A stretch of 64,000 nt of DNA from positions 248,001 through 312,000 of the forward strand of contig NZ_WHUF01000003.1 of NCBI RefSeq assembly GCF_009380165.1. Reading direction: 5' to 3'. The notes under the pieces were generated by a model. The model was not told the DNA's origin, ran no database searches, and saw nothing but the letters and a program-made list of their open reading frames with translations. Shown in pieces: positions 8,071-19,311 of the stretch (positions within the stretch are counted from its first letter, which is position 1; each line of letters starts with the position of its first letter). The translations under genes and the position numbers were made by a program. The DNA is from Rugamonas rivuli. Its GTDB lineage: Bacteria > Pseudomonadota > Gammaproteobacteria > Burkholderiales > Burkholderiaceae_D.

Positions 8071-9516
8071 ATGAGTATCAATACACGTCGCGACTTCCTG
8101 CTTAAATCCGGTCTTGGCCTCAGCGCCGGCGCGCTCACCGGCCTGCTGCCTGGCGGCGGCTTGCTGCACGCGGCCACCGCCGCCGAACTGGCAGATCCAC
8201 TGGCGCCGAAGCAGCCGAACTTCCCGGCCAAGGTCAAATCCGTGATCTGGCTGCACATGAACGGCGCCCCGAGCACGCTGGACCTGTTCGACTACAAGCC
8301 GGACCTGATCAAGCTGGCGGGCCAGGATGTACCGGCCTCCTTCCTGAAAGGGATCAAGACCAGTACCCAGGGCGGCGTCGGCAAACTGTATGCATCCAAG
8401 CGCACATGGAAGCAGCATGGCGACAGCGGTTCGTGGTTCTCGGACCTGGTGCCCAACATCGCCACCCAATCCGACAAGATCGCCTTCATCAAATCCAGCG
8501 TGACCGTCGGCGCCACCCACGACATCTCGATCCTGAAGCTGAATACCGGCGACCTGAGTCCCGGCCGCCCTTCGCTGGGCGCGTGGGTCAGCTACGCACT
8601 GGGTTCGGCCAATCCCGACTTGCCGCCGTACGTGGTGCTCTACAACGGCAAGAGCGAGCCTAGCGCCGGTTCGGTCAACTGGAACTCCGGCTTCCTGCCG
8701 GCGGTGTACCAGGGCACGGCCTTCCGTCCCGGCCCGTCACCCATCCTGTACCTGGAACGCCCGGAACTGCGCACCGCGTCGCAGCAGCGCGCCTCGCTGG
8801 ACCTGCTCAAACGCCTGAACAACGAAGGCGCGGCGCGCTACTCGGCGGACACCGAACTGAAAGCCCGCGTACGTTCCTACGAACTGGCCGACCGCATGCA
8901 GGTCGCCGCGCCGGAAGCCGTGGACCTGGGCAAGGAAAGCGACGCTACCAAGGAGCTGTATGGCCTGAACGACGAGACCAGCGCGAGCTACGGCACCACG
9001 CTGCTGCGCGCTCGCCGTCTGGTGGAACGCGGCGTGCGCTTCATCCAGGTGGTATCCGGCGCACCCGATGGCCAGACCGAGATCACCAGCTGGGACGCTC
9101 ACAGCGAACTCGAAAAGAACCACAGCGTCAACGCCCGCATGATCGACAAGCCTATCGCCGGCCTGCTGGCCGACCTGGAGTCGCGTGGTCTGCTCGACTC
9201 GACGCTGGTGGTGTGGACTTCGGAATTCGGCCGCACCTCCTACGGCCAAAGCGGCAACGGCCGCGATCACAACCCGTGGGGCTATACGCAATGGGTGGCG
9301 GGCGGCGGCATCAAGGCCGGCAGCACCTACGGCGCGACCGACGAAATCGGCCTGCAAGTGGCGGACAAGGACAAGGCTGTCGACACCTATGACCTGCACG
9401 CGACGGTACTGCAACTGCTGGGCCTCGACCACCTGAAAACCACCTTCCTCAACAACGGCCGCTCGGAACGTCCGACCGTCGTGTATGGAAAAGTCATCAA
9501 AGAACTGATCGCCTGA
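8071..9516 (+). CDS. DUF1501 protein, Tat-exported
   Basis: 481 aa preceded by AAAAGGA. The N-terminus carries a twin-arginine signal (RRDFLLKSGLGLSAGAL) followed by a hydrophobic stretch, so it is probably exported folded. The body is the DUF1501 family, related to the sulfatase/alkaline-phosphatase superfamily, with motifs WLHMNGAPSTLDLFD, TSEFGRT and GRDHNPWGY. DUF1501 proteins almost always accompany DUF1549/DUF1553 proteins, which suggests a complex or sequential action. Biochemical activity is unknown. It is cotranscribed with the preceding gene (22-bp gap) and the following cytochrome (12-bp gap). Confidence 0.88.
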   Translation: MSINTRRDFLLKSGLGLSAGALTGLLPGGGLLHAATAAELADPLAPKQPNFPAKVKSVIWLHMNGAPSTLDLFDYKPDLIKLAGQDVPASFLKGIKTSTQGGVGKLYASKRTWKQHGDSGSWFSDLVPNIATQSDKIAFIKSSVTVGATHDISILKLNTGDLSPGRPSLGAWVSYALGSANPDLPPYVVLYNGKSEPSAGSVNWNSGFLPAVYQGTAFRPGPSPILYLERPELRTASQQRASLDLLKRLNNEGAARYSADTELKARVRSYELADRMQVAAPEAVDLGKESDATKELYGLNDETSASYGTTLLRARRLVERGVRFIQVVSGAPDGQTEITSWDAHSELEKNHSVNARMIDKPIAGLLADLESRGLLDSTLVVWTSEFGRTSYGQSGNGRDHNPWGYTQWVAGGGIKAGSTYGATDEIGLQVADKDKAVDTYDLHATVLQLLGLDHLKTTFLNNGRSERPTVVYGKVIKELIA

Positions 9517-9528
9517 GAACAGGCCGCC

Positions 9529-9906
9529 ATGCGTAAAGTCATTTTGCTGTTTGCAGTCTCGATGGCGCTGTCGGCCGGGGTCCGGTCGGCTGAAGAGCTG
9601 AGTGTGGACCTGATGCAGTCCATCGAGGATACCAACAAAAGCCTGTCGTCGAATATCGCGTTGAGTAACAAGCAGGCCGCCACGGCGGATGCGAAGGAAC
9701 TGACGCAGATGTTCGCGCAGGTCGAGACCTTCTTCGACCACAAGGGCGATGCAAAGAACGCGGTAGACCTGGCGCGGCAAAGCAAGGAGCTGTCGACGGA
9801 TATCGTCGGCTTCGTGGCGGTCAATAATTTTGAATCGGCCACCACGGCCGCCACCACCTTGTCGCGCACCTGCCGCACCTGCCACACTTTTTACAAGAAG
9901 GAGTAG
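9529..9906 (+). CDS. Cytochrome c'-like monoheme protein
   Basis: 125 aa with a signal peptide (MRKVILLFAVSMALSAGVRS). The mature part is nearly all helical and ends with a single CRTCH heme-binding motif ten residues from the C-terminus (TCRTCHTFYKKE), the hallmark of four-helix cytochromes c' and relatives. Such proteins are periplasmic and bind small gases or carry electrons. It is shorter than typical cytochrome c' (about 130 mature residues), so its exact class is uncertain. The stop codon lies 3 nt from the next gene's proposed start, indicating translational coupling. Confidence 0.82.
   Translation: MRKVILLFAVSMALSAGVRSAEELSVDLMQSIEDTNKSLSSNIALSNKQAATADAKELTQMFAQVETFFDHKGDAKNAVDLARQSKELSTDIVGFVAVNNFESATTAATTLSRTCRTCHTFYKKE
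9898..9903 (+). promoter_or_regulatory. Ribosome-binding site that decides an ATT start
   Basis: AAGGAG at 9898-9903 is a perfect Shine-Dalgarno sequence located 6 nt before ATT at 9910. No ATG, GTG or TTG occurs in the reading frame between the upstream in-frame stop (9904-9906) and the end of the signal-peptide-coding region. Confidence 0.6.
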
Positions 9907-9909
9907 CGT

Positions 9910-10566
9910 ATTCGCAGAGTTTTACAAACGGCCGCGCTGGCGTGGCTGCTGCTGGCGCAGCTGCCTGCCTCCGCCGCTCCACGTGGCGATCCGGTAGTGG
10001 GCAGGGAAAAGGCTGACTCCGAGCGCTGCCTGGAATGCCACGGCGGTAGCGGCGAAGGCCAGGGCTTCAGCGTTGGCACGGACGGCAAGTTCGCCAAGTT
10101 GGGCGGCCAGTACCCGGAGTACATCATCAAGCAGATACAGGATTTTCGCAGCGGGAAACGCAAGCATGAATTCATGAAGATGATGGCCACCGGGATCAGC
10201 GACGCCGACCTGGCCGACATCGCCGCCTACTTCGCCACGCTGCCGCCGATGCCGGCCGCCGCCAAGTCAGCACAGGCGCATCAGCAGGCCACCGCCCCGC
10301 TGTCGCATGCGCAGCAGCTGTACGCACAAGGCGACCCCGCGCGCAAGCTGCCCGCCTGCACCAGCTGCCACGGCGAAGGCGGTAAAGGCACGGCGGGCGC
10401 CGGCCCGGTCATCGGCGGCCAGGGCCAGCGCTACCTGGAGCAGCAACTGCACGACTGGCGCAGCGGAAGCCGCAACAACAGTGCCGGCGGCGTGATGAAC
10501 CAGTTTGCGGCGCCGCTCAGCGACGCCGAGATCGAAGCGCTGGCCCGCTATGTATCCGAAATGTAG
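9910..10566 (+). CDS. Diheme cytochrome c (c4-like), apparently initiated at ATT
   Basis: 218 aa if started at ATT 9910. From there the frame encodes a good signal peptide (IRRVLQTAALAWLLLAQLPASA, mature from APRGD). The first ordinary start, GTG 9997, lies beyond the signal sequence and would leave the cytochrome in the cytoplasm. Two class I cytochrome c domains follow with CLECH and CTSCH motifs. Candidate Met ligands sit in HEFMKMMATG and GGVMNQFAAPLSD, as in cytochrome c4. Cytochromes c4 carry electrons between membrane cytochromes and terminal reductases or oxidases. A sequencing error masking an ATG cannot be excluded. Confidence 0.85.
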   Translation: MRRVLQTAALAWLLLAQLPASAAPRGDPVVGREKADSERCLECHGGSGEGQGFSVGTDGKFAKLGGQYPEYIIKQIQDFRSGKRKHEFMKMMATGISDADLADIAAYFATLPPMPAAAKSAQAHQQATAPLSHAQQLYAQGDPARKLPACTSCHGEGGKGTAGAGPVIGGQGQRYLEQQLHDWRSGSRNNSAGGVMNQFAAPLSDAEIEALARYVSEM

Positions 10567-10591
10567 ACCACTAACCAGAACAGGAGTACCA

Positions 10592-11182
10592 ATGAAACGC
10601 ATGTTAATCGCTACGCTGCTGGCGGCCGCAGTCGCGCTGCCCGCCACCGCCGCGCTGAAGGAAGGCGATGCCGCTCCCGCATTCAAGGTGCAGGCGTCGC
10701 AGGCCGGCAAGGCCTTCGCCTTCTCGCTCAAGGACGCGCTGAAGAAAGGGCCGGTGGTGGTGTACTTCTACCCGTCCGCCTTCACCGGCGGCTGCAACAT
10801 CCAGGCGCATACCTTCGCCGTCAACCACGACAAGTTCAGCGCCGCCGGCGCCACGGTGGTTGGTGTTTCGCTGGACAGCATCGCGCGGCTCAACGAGTTC
10901 TCGGCCGATCCCAACTACTGCGCCGGAAAATTCCCTGTCGCCGCCGATGTCAACGGCGACATCGCCAAGTCCTACGAGCTGGCGATCCGCGAAATCGCCG
11001 CCGGCAAGAAGGATACGCGCGGCGTCGAGATCGACCACGCGGCGGCAGAACGCACCACCTTCGTCATCACGCCGGACGGCAGGATAGCCGCCGCCGTGGG
11101 TGGCCTGACGCCGGAGGCCAACGTCGAGAAGGCGCTGGCGGCCGTGCAGCAACTGGCCCAGCGTCCGGCCAAAAAATCTTGA
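10592..11182 (+). CDS. Secreted AhpC/TSA-type peroxiredoxin
   Basis: 196 aa from ATG 10592 (CAGGAG upstream), beginning with a signal peptide (MKRMLIATLLAAAVALPATA). The thioredoxin-fold peroxiredoxin core has the peroxidatic TxxC motif in YPSAFTGGC. Further cysteines include one in NYCAGKFP that could resolve the sulfenate. It would reduce hydrogen peroxide or organic peroxides in the periplasm, which is less common than cytoplasmic AhpC/BCP. Cotranscribed with three c-type cytochromes, it may protect the system from peroxide made during electron transfer, or use cytochrome-derived electrons (inference). Confidence 0.88.
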   Translation: MKRMLIATLLAAAVALPATAALKEGDAAPAFKVQASQAGKAFAFSLKDALKKGPVVVYFYPSAFTGGCNIQAHTFAVNHDKFSAAGATVVGVSLDSIARLNEFSADPNYCAGKFPVAADVNGDIAKSYELAIREIAAGKKDTRGVEIDHAAAERTTFVITPDGRIAAAVGGLTPEANVEKALAAVQQLAQRPAKKS

Positions 11183-11193
11183 GGAGCACGACG

Positions 11194-12204
11194 ATGATCA
11201 AACGCTATACCACCTGGCGGCCTCACCTCGCAACCCTGGTCGCGACCGGCCTGGCGCTGGTGGCGGCCGACATCACCGCCAACGCGCAGACTGCGGCAGG
11301 CCCCACCACCACGCCAGCCATCGCGGGCGTGGTGGCAGCCGGCACGCCGATTGAGCTGATACGCGATGGCTTTACCGGCACCGAAGGCCCGGTCGTGCTG
11401 CCCGACGGTAGCCTGATCTTCACCGAGACCACGGCCAACCGCATCACCCGCATCGCCGCCGACGGCAGCACGTCCACCTTCCTCGACAACAGCAACGGTT
11501 CGAATGGCCTGGGCTTCAACGCCAGCGGCGATCTGTATGCGGTGCAGGTGCTGAAGCCACGCGTCGGCATCGTCTATCCGCCATCGCATGCACGTACGCT
11601 GGCCGACCAGTTCGAGGGCAAGCCGTTCGGCCGCCCGAACGATCTGGTGGTGGACCGCAAGGGTGGCGTCTACTTCACCGACTCCGGCCCTCCGCCACGT
11701 CCGGCGGGCACGCCAGCGCCGGCGGATCAGCCGGTGGTGGCCAAGCCCGCCGTGTATCACATCACGCCATCGGGCGAGCTGCAGCGCATCGCCGCCGATA
11801 TCGAACGCCCCAACGGCATCCAGCTGAGCCCAGACGAGAAGGTGCTGTACGTCGCCAACACCGCAGGAGAACACGTGCTGGCCTACGACATCGCCGCCGA
11901 CGGCAGCATAGGCCCGCGCCGCAACTTCGCGCGCCTGGAAGGCTGGCGCAAGACGGACACCGGCAACAGCAGCGGCGCCGACGGCCTGGCCGTCGACAAC
12001 AACGGCAGGCTGTATGTGGCCTCCACCGCCGGCATCCAGATCTTCTCCAGCAAGGGCGAGGCGCTGGGCGTGGTGGCGCTGCCGAAGGCGCCGCAGAACC
12101 TGGCCTTCGCGGGGCCGGACAAGAAGACTCTCTATGTGGTCGGACGCGGCGCGGCCTACAAGATCGCCTTGCTGGCAGAGGGTTATGGCGGACGCGCCAA
12201 GTAA
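11194..12204 (+). CDS. Secreted SMP-30/gluconolactonase-family beta-propeller
   Basis: 336 aa from ATG 11194. GAGGAG lies 7 nt upstream and overlaps the preceding stop; an earlier in-frame start at 11179 has no site. A signal peptide of about 37 residues (ending TANAQTAAG) precedes a six-bladed propeller with family motifs TGTEGPVVLPDGSLIFTE, GRPNDLVVDRKGGVYFTDSG and RPNGIQLSPDEKVLYVANT. The Glu, Asn and Asp metal ligands of SMP-30-like lactonases appear to be present. Such enzymes open sugar or aryl lactones using a divalent metal. A periplasmic lactonase suggests that the redox partners oxidise a sugar-like or lactone-forming substrate (inference). Confidence 0.88.
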   Translation: MIKRYTTWRPHLATLVATGLALVAADITANAQTAAGPTTTPAIAGVVAAGTPIELIRDGFTGTEGPVVLPDGSLIFTETTANRITRIAADGSTSTFLDNSNGSNGLGFNASGDLYAVQVLKPRVGIVYPPSHARTLADQFEGKPFGRPNDLVVDRKGGVYFTDSGPPPRPAGTPAPADQPVVAKPAVYHITPSGELQRIAADIERPNGIQLSPDEKVLYVANTAGEHVLAYDIAADGSIGPRRNFARLEGWRKTDTGNSSGADGLAVDNNGRLYVASTAGIQIFSSKGEALGVVALPKAPQNLAFAGPDKKTLYVVGRGAAYKIALLAEGYGGRAK

Positions 12205-12234
12205 CGTTTTTTTCAACTCGACGACGGAAAACAG

Positions 12235-12714
12235 ATGAAACAAGGACTCAAGAAAGTACTGATCCCAACGCTGGCGATCACCCTCCTCGCAGGTTCGGCC
12301 GGCGTGCTGGCGCAGCAGGCGCCCAAGCCGGAGAACCTCATCAAGTGGCGCCAGTCGGCCTTCCAGCTGGTGGCGTGGAATACCGGCCGTATCAAGGCGT
12401 CGGTCGAAGGCCAGTACAACAAGGACGAGGTACAGCGCGCGGCTAACACCATCGCCGCCATCGCCAACTCCGGCCTGGGCGGCCTGTTCGCGGCCGGCAC
12501 CGAGCAAGGCAAGGGTTGGCACGACACCAGCGCCAAGCCGGAGCTGTTCAAGGACGGCAAGCACTTCGCTGAACTCAATGCCAGCTTCGGCAAGGAGGCC
12601 ACCGAGCTGGCCGCCCTGGCGGGTGGCGGCGATGTGGCGGCGATCAAGGCCCAATTCGGCAAATTGCAGCGCACCTGCAAATCCTGCCACGACGATTTCA
12701 AATCCAAAGACTGA
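12235..12714 (+). CDS. Cytochrome c'
   Basis: 159 aa with a signal peptide (MKQGLKKVLIPTLAITLLAG, cleaved after VLA near residue 26) and a helical body. It has the classical C-terminal CKSCH motif (LQRTCKSCHDDFKSKD) and the N-terminal helix RQSAFQLVAWNTGRIK typical of true cytochromes c'. These high-spin hemes bind NO/CO and may buffer nitric oxide or carry electrons. This is the second cytochrome c'-type protein in the operon, and a closer match to the family than the one at 9529. The next gene starts 2 bp after its stop. Confidence 0.92.
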   Translation: MKQGLKKVLIPTLAITLLAGSAGVLAQQAPKPENLIKWRQSAFQLVAWNTGRIKASVEGQYNKDEVQRAANTIAAIANSGLGGLFAAGTEQGKGWHDTSAKPELFKDGKHFAELNASFGKEATELAALAGGGDVAAIKAQFGKLQRTCKSCHDDFKSKD

Positions 12715-12716
12715 AC

Positions 12717-15067
<2,351 letters not shown>

Positions 15068-15092
15068 CGGCCGCCTGCGCAGGCGCGGCGCG

Positions 15093-15791
15093 CTATCGCC
15101 GCTGTGCCTGTGCCTCCGCTTGGGCGATGTTCGCCGAGATCGATTTCCCGATATCCGAATCCGCCGGCACCAGCGCCAGTATCTTCTTCCACGGCTTGAC
15201 GGCGCTTGCATAATCGCCGCGCTCCAGCGCCGCGCTGCCCGATAGCGCCAAGGCCTGGATGTGATTCGGGTCGATTGCCAGCGCGCGGGCGATCAGGGCT
15301 TCCGGTTCACCGACCAGCGAGGTATTGAGCGTCATGCCCAGTACGACCGCATAGTCCACCAGCAGTTCCGGAGTGGCCGGTTCCAGCGCCAGCAGATGGC
15401 GGTAGGCATCGGCCGCTTGATCGAAGCGGCGCAGCGTTTCGTAGGAGCGCGCCAGCATGCGCCAGCCATCGGCGTCATTCGGCTCCCTGGCGAGACGCGC
15501 GGCCAGGCGGGCCACCATGGCTTCGACCTGTTCAGGGCCGACGGCGGCGTCGGGCGATGCGGCGGGCAGCGCCGGCTCCGATGGACGCTCCAGCGCCGCC
15601 GGAGTGCCCAGCAATGCATACAGCGACGCCGCCAGCAGCGGCACGAACAGTCCGACCAGTATCACGGACCAGCGCTGGCGCGGCGCCTTCACGAGCGCGT
15701 CGCCGCCAACTTCGCGGCGCAACAACGGTGGCAATACAAACAGCAGACTGCAGGCCAGCATGGCGCCCGCGATCAGGATGAACCTCGTCAT
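15093..15791 (-). CDS. ccmI: Cytochrome c maturation protein CcmI (TPR)
   Basis: 232 aa from ATG 15789-15791, which overlaps the ccmH stop by 4 bp (ATGA). Two membrane helices (about residues 3-20 and 38-58) precede a periplasmic TPR domain (PNDADGWRMLARSYETLRRFDQA, HIQALALSGSAALERGDYASA). CcmI/CycH presents apocytochrome C-termini to the CcmF-CcmH heme lyase. It is the last gene of the leftward ccm operon and is convergent with groEL, with 25 bp between them and no clear terminator. Confidence 0.9.
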   Translation of the reverse strand: MTRFILIAGAMLACSLLFVLPPLLRREVGGDALVKAPRQRWSVILVGLFVPLLAASLYALLGTPAALERPSEPALPAASPDAAVGPEQVEAMVARLAARLAREPNDADGWRMLARSYETLRRFDQAADAYRHLLALEPATPELLVDYAVVLGMTLNTSLVGEPEALIARALAIDPNHIQALALSGSAALERGDYASAVKPWKKILALVPADSDIGKSISANIAQAEAQAQRR

Positions 15792-16192
15792 TCCGAATCC
15801 TCCATTGCGAAACCGCGTTGCCGCAGTTGATGCAGTAGCGTCAGCAGGCCGATGGCCAACAGCGCGAATGGTCCCAGCCAAAGCAGCCAGGTATTGGCCT
15901 TGAACGGCGGCCGGTACAACACGAAGTCGCCGTAGCGCTGCACCATGAAATCAATCACATCCTGCTCCGAACGGCCGCGGGCCAATTGGGTACGGGCTTC
16001 CTTCTTCAGATCCAGCGCCAGCTGGGCGTGCGAATCGGCGATGGTCTGGTTCTGGCAAACCAGGCACCGCAGCTGTTCGGCCACGTGCTGAACGCGCAGC
16101 TCCAGCGCTGCTTCGGCCGACGATGGCGCAGCCTGCGACAGCAAAGACCAAACCGCAGCCAGACATGCCAGACTACGCCGCAGCTCAGACAT
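15788..16192 (-). CDS. ccmH: Cytochrome c maturation protein CcmH
   Basis: 134 aa with a signal peptide and the defining LRCLVCQN motif (Cys43, Cys46), then a single C-terminal membrane helix (LLWLGPFALLAIGLL). CcmH keeps the CxxCH cysteines of apocytochromes reduced, together with CcmG. It overlaps ccmG by 8 bp and ccmI by 4 bp. Confidence 0.95.
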   Translation of the reverse strand: MSELRRSLACLAAVWSLLSQAAPSSAEAALELRVQHVAEQLRCLVCQNQTIADSHAQLALDLKKEARTQLARGRSEQDVIDFMVQRYGDFVLYRPPFKANTWLLWLGPFALLAIGLLTLLHQLRQRGFAMEDSE

Positions 16193-16712
16193 GATTCAGC
16201 TCCCGTATGATCGGCAACAGCTTTTCGCGTATCAGTTCGGAGGTCAGTGGCCCGGTAAGTTTCAGGCGTATCTGTCCTTGCTTGTCGATGACGAAGGTCT
16301 CCGGCACGCCGTACACGCCGAACTCGATGCCGGTCTTGCCGTCGCCGTCGAACGCCGACACCTGGTAAGGGTTGCCGAACTCCCGCAGCCACTTCTGGCT
16401 GTCGCCGCGCACATCGTTGTAGTTCAGCCCCACCACCGGCGCAGCCGCCAGCCGCGAAAACTCCAGCAGCGCGGGATGCTCGGCGCGGCACGGCGCGCAC
16501 CAGGATGCCCACACGTTCAGCACCCATACCTTGCCCGCCATGTCCTTCGAATTGAAGGTGCGCCCCGCATCCTCGACTTGCGGCAGCGAGAATTCCGGCG
16601 CATGCTTGCCGATCAGCGGCGACGGTATCTCCTGTGGCTTGAGCCGCAAACCTATGCCCAGGAAAACCAGCAGCACCGCAAAGCCGCCCAGCGGCACGAT
16701 GTATCGTTTCAT
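16185..16712 (-). CDS. ccmG: Thiol:disulfide interchange protein CcmG/DsbE
   Basis: 175 aa with an N-terminal membrane anchor and a periplasmic thioredoxin fold. The active site is WCAPC (Trp71, Cys72, Cys75), with the CcmG-type GVYGVPETFVID segment containing the cis-proline. It supplies reducing power to apocytochrome c and CcmH. It lies 12 bp downstream of ccmF. Confidence 0.95.
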   Translation of the reverse strand: MKRYIVPLGGFAVLLVFLGIGLRLKPQEIPSPLIGKHAPEFSLPQVEDAGRTFNSKDMAGKVWVLNVWASWCAPCRAEHPALLEFSRLAAAPVVGLNYNDVRGDSQKWLREFGNPYQVSAFDGDGKTGIEFGVYGVPETFVIDKQGQIRLKLTGPLTSELIREKLLPIIRELNHV

Positions 16713-16724
16713 ATTCTCTCCAGA

Positions 16725-18698
16725 TTAAATCGGAACTGCAGTAGCGGACGGGGAGACGCTTCCCTGCCGCGCCAGCCGGTAGCGCTTATCGGATGCGGCG
16801 AGCAGGCCGCCGCTGGCGATAATCAGACAACCCGCCCAGATCCAGCCGACGAACGGCTTGTTCTGCAAACGCACCGCCCAGGCGCCATCCTTGCCCGGCT
16901 CGCCCAGCGACAAATAGATATCCCGCGTGAAGCCGCGATCGATGGCCGCTTCGGTCATCGGCATCTGCTGCACGGTGTAGTAGCGTTTTTCCGGCCGCAG
17001 CACCAGCACCCGGCCATCCGCGCCGCGTACTTCGAAGGTGGCGCGGGCGGCGATGTAGTTCGGGCCGTCGATTTTTTCCAGCGCGGTAAAGCTGTAGCGC
17101 CAGCCGTTGCTGACGATGCTGTCACCGACGCGCAAGCTGATGTCCTCGGATACCTCGCCGCCCTTGACCAGCGTGACCCCGACCACGAACACCGCCACGC
17201 CGGCATGGGCCGCCAGCATGCCCCAGTAGCTCAACGGCTGCTTGCCAAGATGGCGGCCAAGCGACACGCCCTCCCCCGCCGTCGCCGCGCGCTGGAACAG
17301 ATGCAGCGCCGTGCCGAGTACTATCCACACCGCCAGCATCAAGCCGCCCGCGACGGCCGGCGTCAGCTTCCAGCCCAGCCAGGCCGCCAAACCAAACAGC
17401 AGCGAGGCCTGGCCGATGCGCGACAAGCGCACCAGCACCGGCCGCAGCTCCGCCGTTTTCCACTCGACGAAGGGCACGGCCGCCATCAGCGCCAGCACCG
17501 GCAGCATCAGCGGCACAAACACCGCCTCGAAGTAAGGCACGCCCACCGATATTTTGCCGAGGTCCAGCGCATCCAGCAGCAAGGGATACAAAGTCCCCAG
17601 CAGGACCGTGGCGGCCGCCGTCAGCAGCAGCACGTTATTCAACAGCAGTAGCGACTCCCGCGAGAACAGCGCGAACCGGCCGCCCAAGCCCACCGATGGC
17701 GCGCGCCACGCGTACAGCGCCAGCGAACCGCCGATGACGATCGCCAGGAAGACCAGGATGAACAGGCCACGGCGCGGATCGGTGGCGAAAGCATGCACCG
17801 ATGTCAGCACGCCGGAACGCACCAGGAAGGTTCCTAGCAGCGACAGCGAGAACGCGACGATCGCCAGCAGCACCGTCCAGTTCTTGAAGCTGCCGCGCTT
17901 CTCCGTCACCGCCAGCGAATGTATCAATGCGGTGCCGACCAGCCAGGGCATGAAGGACGCGTTTTCCACCGCATCCCAGAACCACCAGCCGCCCCAGCCC
18001 AGTTCATAGTAGGCCCAGAAGCTGCCCATGAAAATGCCCAGCGTGAGGAAGGCCCACGCCACCAGCGTCCACGGCCGCGACCAGCGCGCCCATGCCGCAT
18101 CCAGCTGGCCGCCCAGCAGCGCGGCGATGGCGAACGCGAAGGCCACGGAGAAGCCGACGTAGCCCATGTACAGCAAGGGCGGATGGATGATCATGCCGAA
18201 GTCCTGCAGCAGCGGATTGAGATCGCGACCATCGCGCGCGGCCGGCAGCAGGCGCTCGAACGGGTTGGACGTGAACAGCATGAACAGCAGGAAGCCGACG
18301 CTGATCCACGCCATGACGCCCAGCACGCGCGCCGTCATCGCCGGCGGCAAGCGGCGGCTGAACACCGCCACCGCAGCCGTCCACCCGGCCAGTATCTGCA
18401 CCCACAGCAGCAGCGAGCCTTCGTGCCCACCCCACACCGCTGCCACGCGGTAGTAAATCGGCAGCATCGAGTTGGAATTGGAAGCTACATACGCCACCGA
18501 GAAGTCATTGACGGCAAACGCCACCAGCAGGCAGCCGAAAGCGGCGCTGACGAAGACAAACTGTCCGGCAGCAGCAGGCCGCGCCAGTGCGATCCAGCGC
18601 TGGTTGCCGCGCCATGCGCCGAGCAGTGGCAGGCTGGCCTGCACCAGCGCCAGGGCCAATGCGAGCATCAGCGCGAAGTTACCCAGTTCGGCGATCAT
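16725..18698 (-). CDS. ccmF: Cytochrome c heme lyase subunit CcmF
   Basis: 657 aa multi-pass membrane protein with the tryptophan-rich heme-handling motif WGGWWFWD (about 235-242) and the flanking HPPLLY histidine motif (about 172). CcmF takes heme from holo-CcmE and attaches it to apocytochromes c. It overlaps ccmE by 4 bp. Confidence 0.96.
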   Translation of the reverse strand: MIAELGNFALMLALALALVQASLPLLGAWRGNQRWIALARPAAAGQFVFVSAAFGCLLVAFAVNDFSVAYVASNSNSMLPIYYRVAAVWGGHEGSLLLWVQILAGWTAAVAVFSRRLPPAMTARVLGVMAWISVGFLLFMLFTSNPFERLLPAARDGRDLNPLLQDFGMIIHPPLLYMGYVGFSVAFAFAIAALLGGQLDAAWARWSRPWTLVAWAFLTLGIFMGSFWAYYELGWGGWWFWDAVENASFMPWLVGTALIHSLAVTEKRGSFKNWTVLLAIVAFSLSLLGTFLVRSGVLTSVHAFATDPRRGLFILVFLAIVIGGSLALYAWRAPSVGLGGRFALFSRESLLLLNNVLLLTAAATVLLGTLYPLLLDALDLGKISVGVPYFEAVFVPLMLPVLALMAAVPFVEWKTAELRPVLVRLSRIGQASLLFGLAAWLGWKLTPAVAGGLMLAVWIVLGTALHLFQRAATAGEGVSLGRHLGKQPLSYWGMLAAHAGVAVFVVGVTLVKGGEVSEDISLRVGDSIVSNGWRYSFTALEKIDGPNYIAARATFEVRGADGRVLVLRPEKRYYTVQQMPMTEAAIDRGFTRDIYLSLGEPGKDGAWAVRLQNKPFVGWIWAGCLIIASGGLLAASDKRYRLARQGSVSPSATAVPI

Positions 18699-19138
18699 TT
18701 GTCCACCTTGGCGGTTTGACGGCCCTTCTTCAGCGCGTAGGCTGCATCCGGCGGCATGTAGTTTTCATCGTGCTTGGCCAGCACTTCCTCGGCCACGAAG
18801 CGGTGGTCGTTGCCCAGCTTTCCCTGCGCGACCACGCCCTTGCCTTCCTTGAACAGGTCCGGCAGGATGCCGCGATAGTGCACCGGCAGGCGCTGCACCG
18901 TGTCCGTGACGATGAAGCTGACGGTGATGCCGTCGGCTTCGCGTTTCAAACTGTTCGGTTCGACCATGCCGCCCATACGGAAGCTCTTGTTGCGTGGCGC
19001 TTCGCCCGCCAGCACCTGGCTGGGCGTGAAGAAGAACACCAGGTTTTTCTGGAACGCGGACAGTATCAGCCAGGCCGCCACCAGCAACGCGCTCAAGGCG
19101 GCGGCCAGCAATGCCAGGCGCTGTTGACGGCGCGTCAT
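18695..19138 (-). CDS. ccmE: Heme chaperone CcmE
   Basis: 147 aa from ATG 19136-19138; a longer upstream frame is the shadow of ccmD. One N-terminal membrane helix precedes an OB-fold domain. The covalent heme-binding histidine is His123 in [11 protein letters not shown]. CcmE shuttles heme from CcmC to CcmF in the periplasm. It overlaps ccmD by 4 bp and ccmF by 4 bp. Confidence 0.95.
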   Translation of the reverse strand: MTRRQQRLALLAAALSALLVAAWLILSAFQKNLVFFFTPSQVLAGEAPRNKSFRMGGMVEPNSLKREADGITVSFIVTDTVQRLPVHYRGILPDLFKEGKGVVAQGKLGNDHRFVAEEVLAKHDENYMPPDAAYALKKGRQTAKVDK

Positions 19139-19311
19139 GCGCGCGTTCCCGATGCCTGCACCGAGCGGGCCGCCTTCAACGCCCCGCGGCGGCGTAGCGC
19201 CAGCGCGGCCTGCTCGCCGGCCAGCACCAGCGCCACCACGGCGAACGAACCCCACACGTACTTCGCATACCCACCCATCGCGATCAAATCGCTCCAGCTA
19301 TCCCAAATCAT
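19135..19311 (-). CDS. ccmD: Heme exporter protein CcmD
   Basis: 58 aa small membrane protein ([20 protein letters not shown] then a hydrophobic helix [12 protein letters not shown] and a basic tail). This is the typical CcmD pattern, with a central G-Y-x-x-Y-V-W. It binds CcmC-CcmE and aids release of holo-CcmE from the CcmAB ATPase complex. It overlaps ccmC by 4 bp. Confidence 0.9.
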   Translation of the reverse strand: MIWDSWSDLIAMGGYAKYVWGSFAVVALVLAGEQAALALRRRGALKAARSVQASGTRA

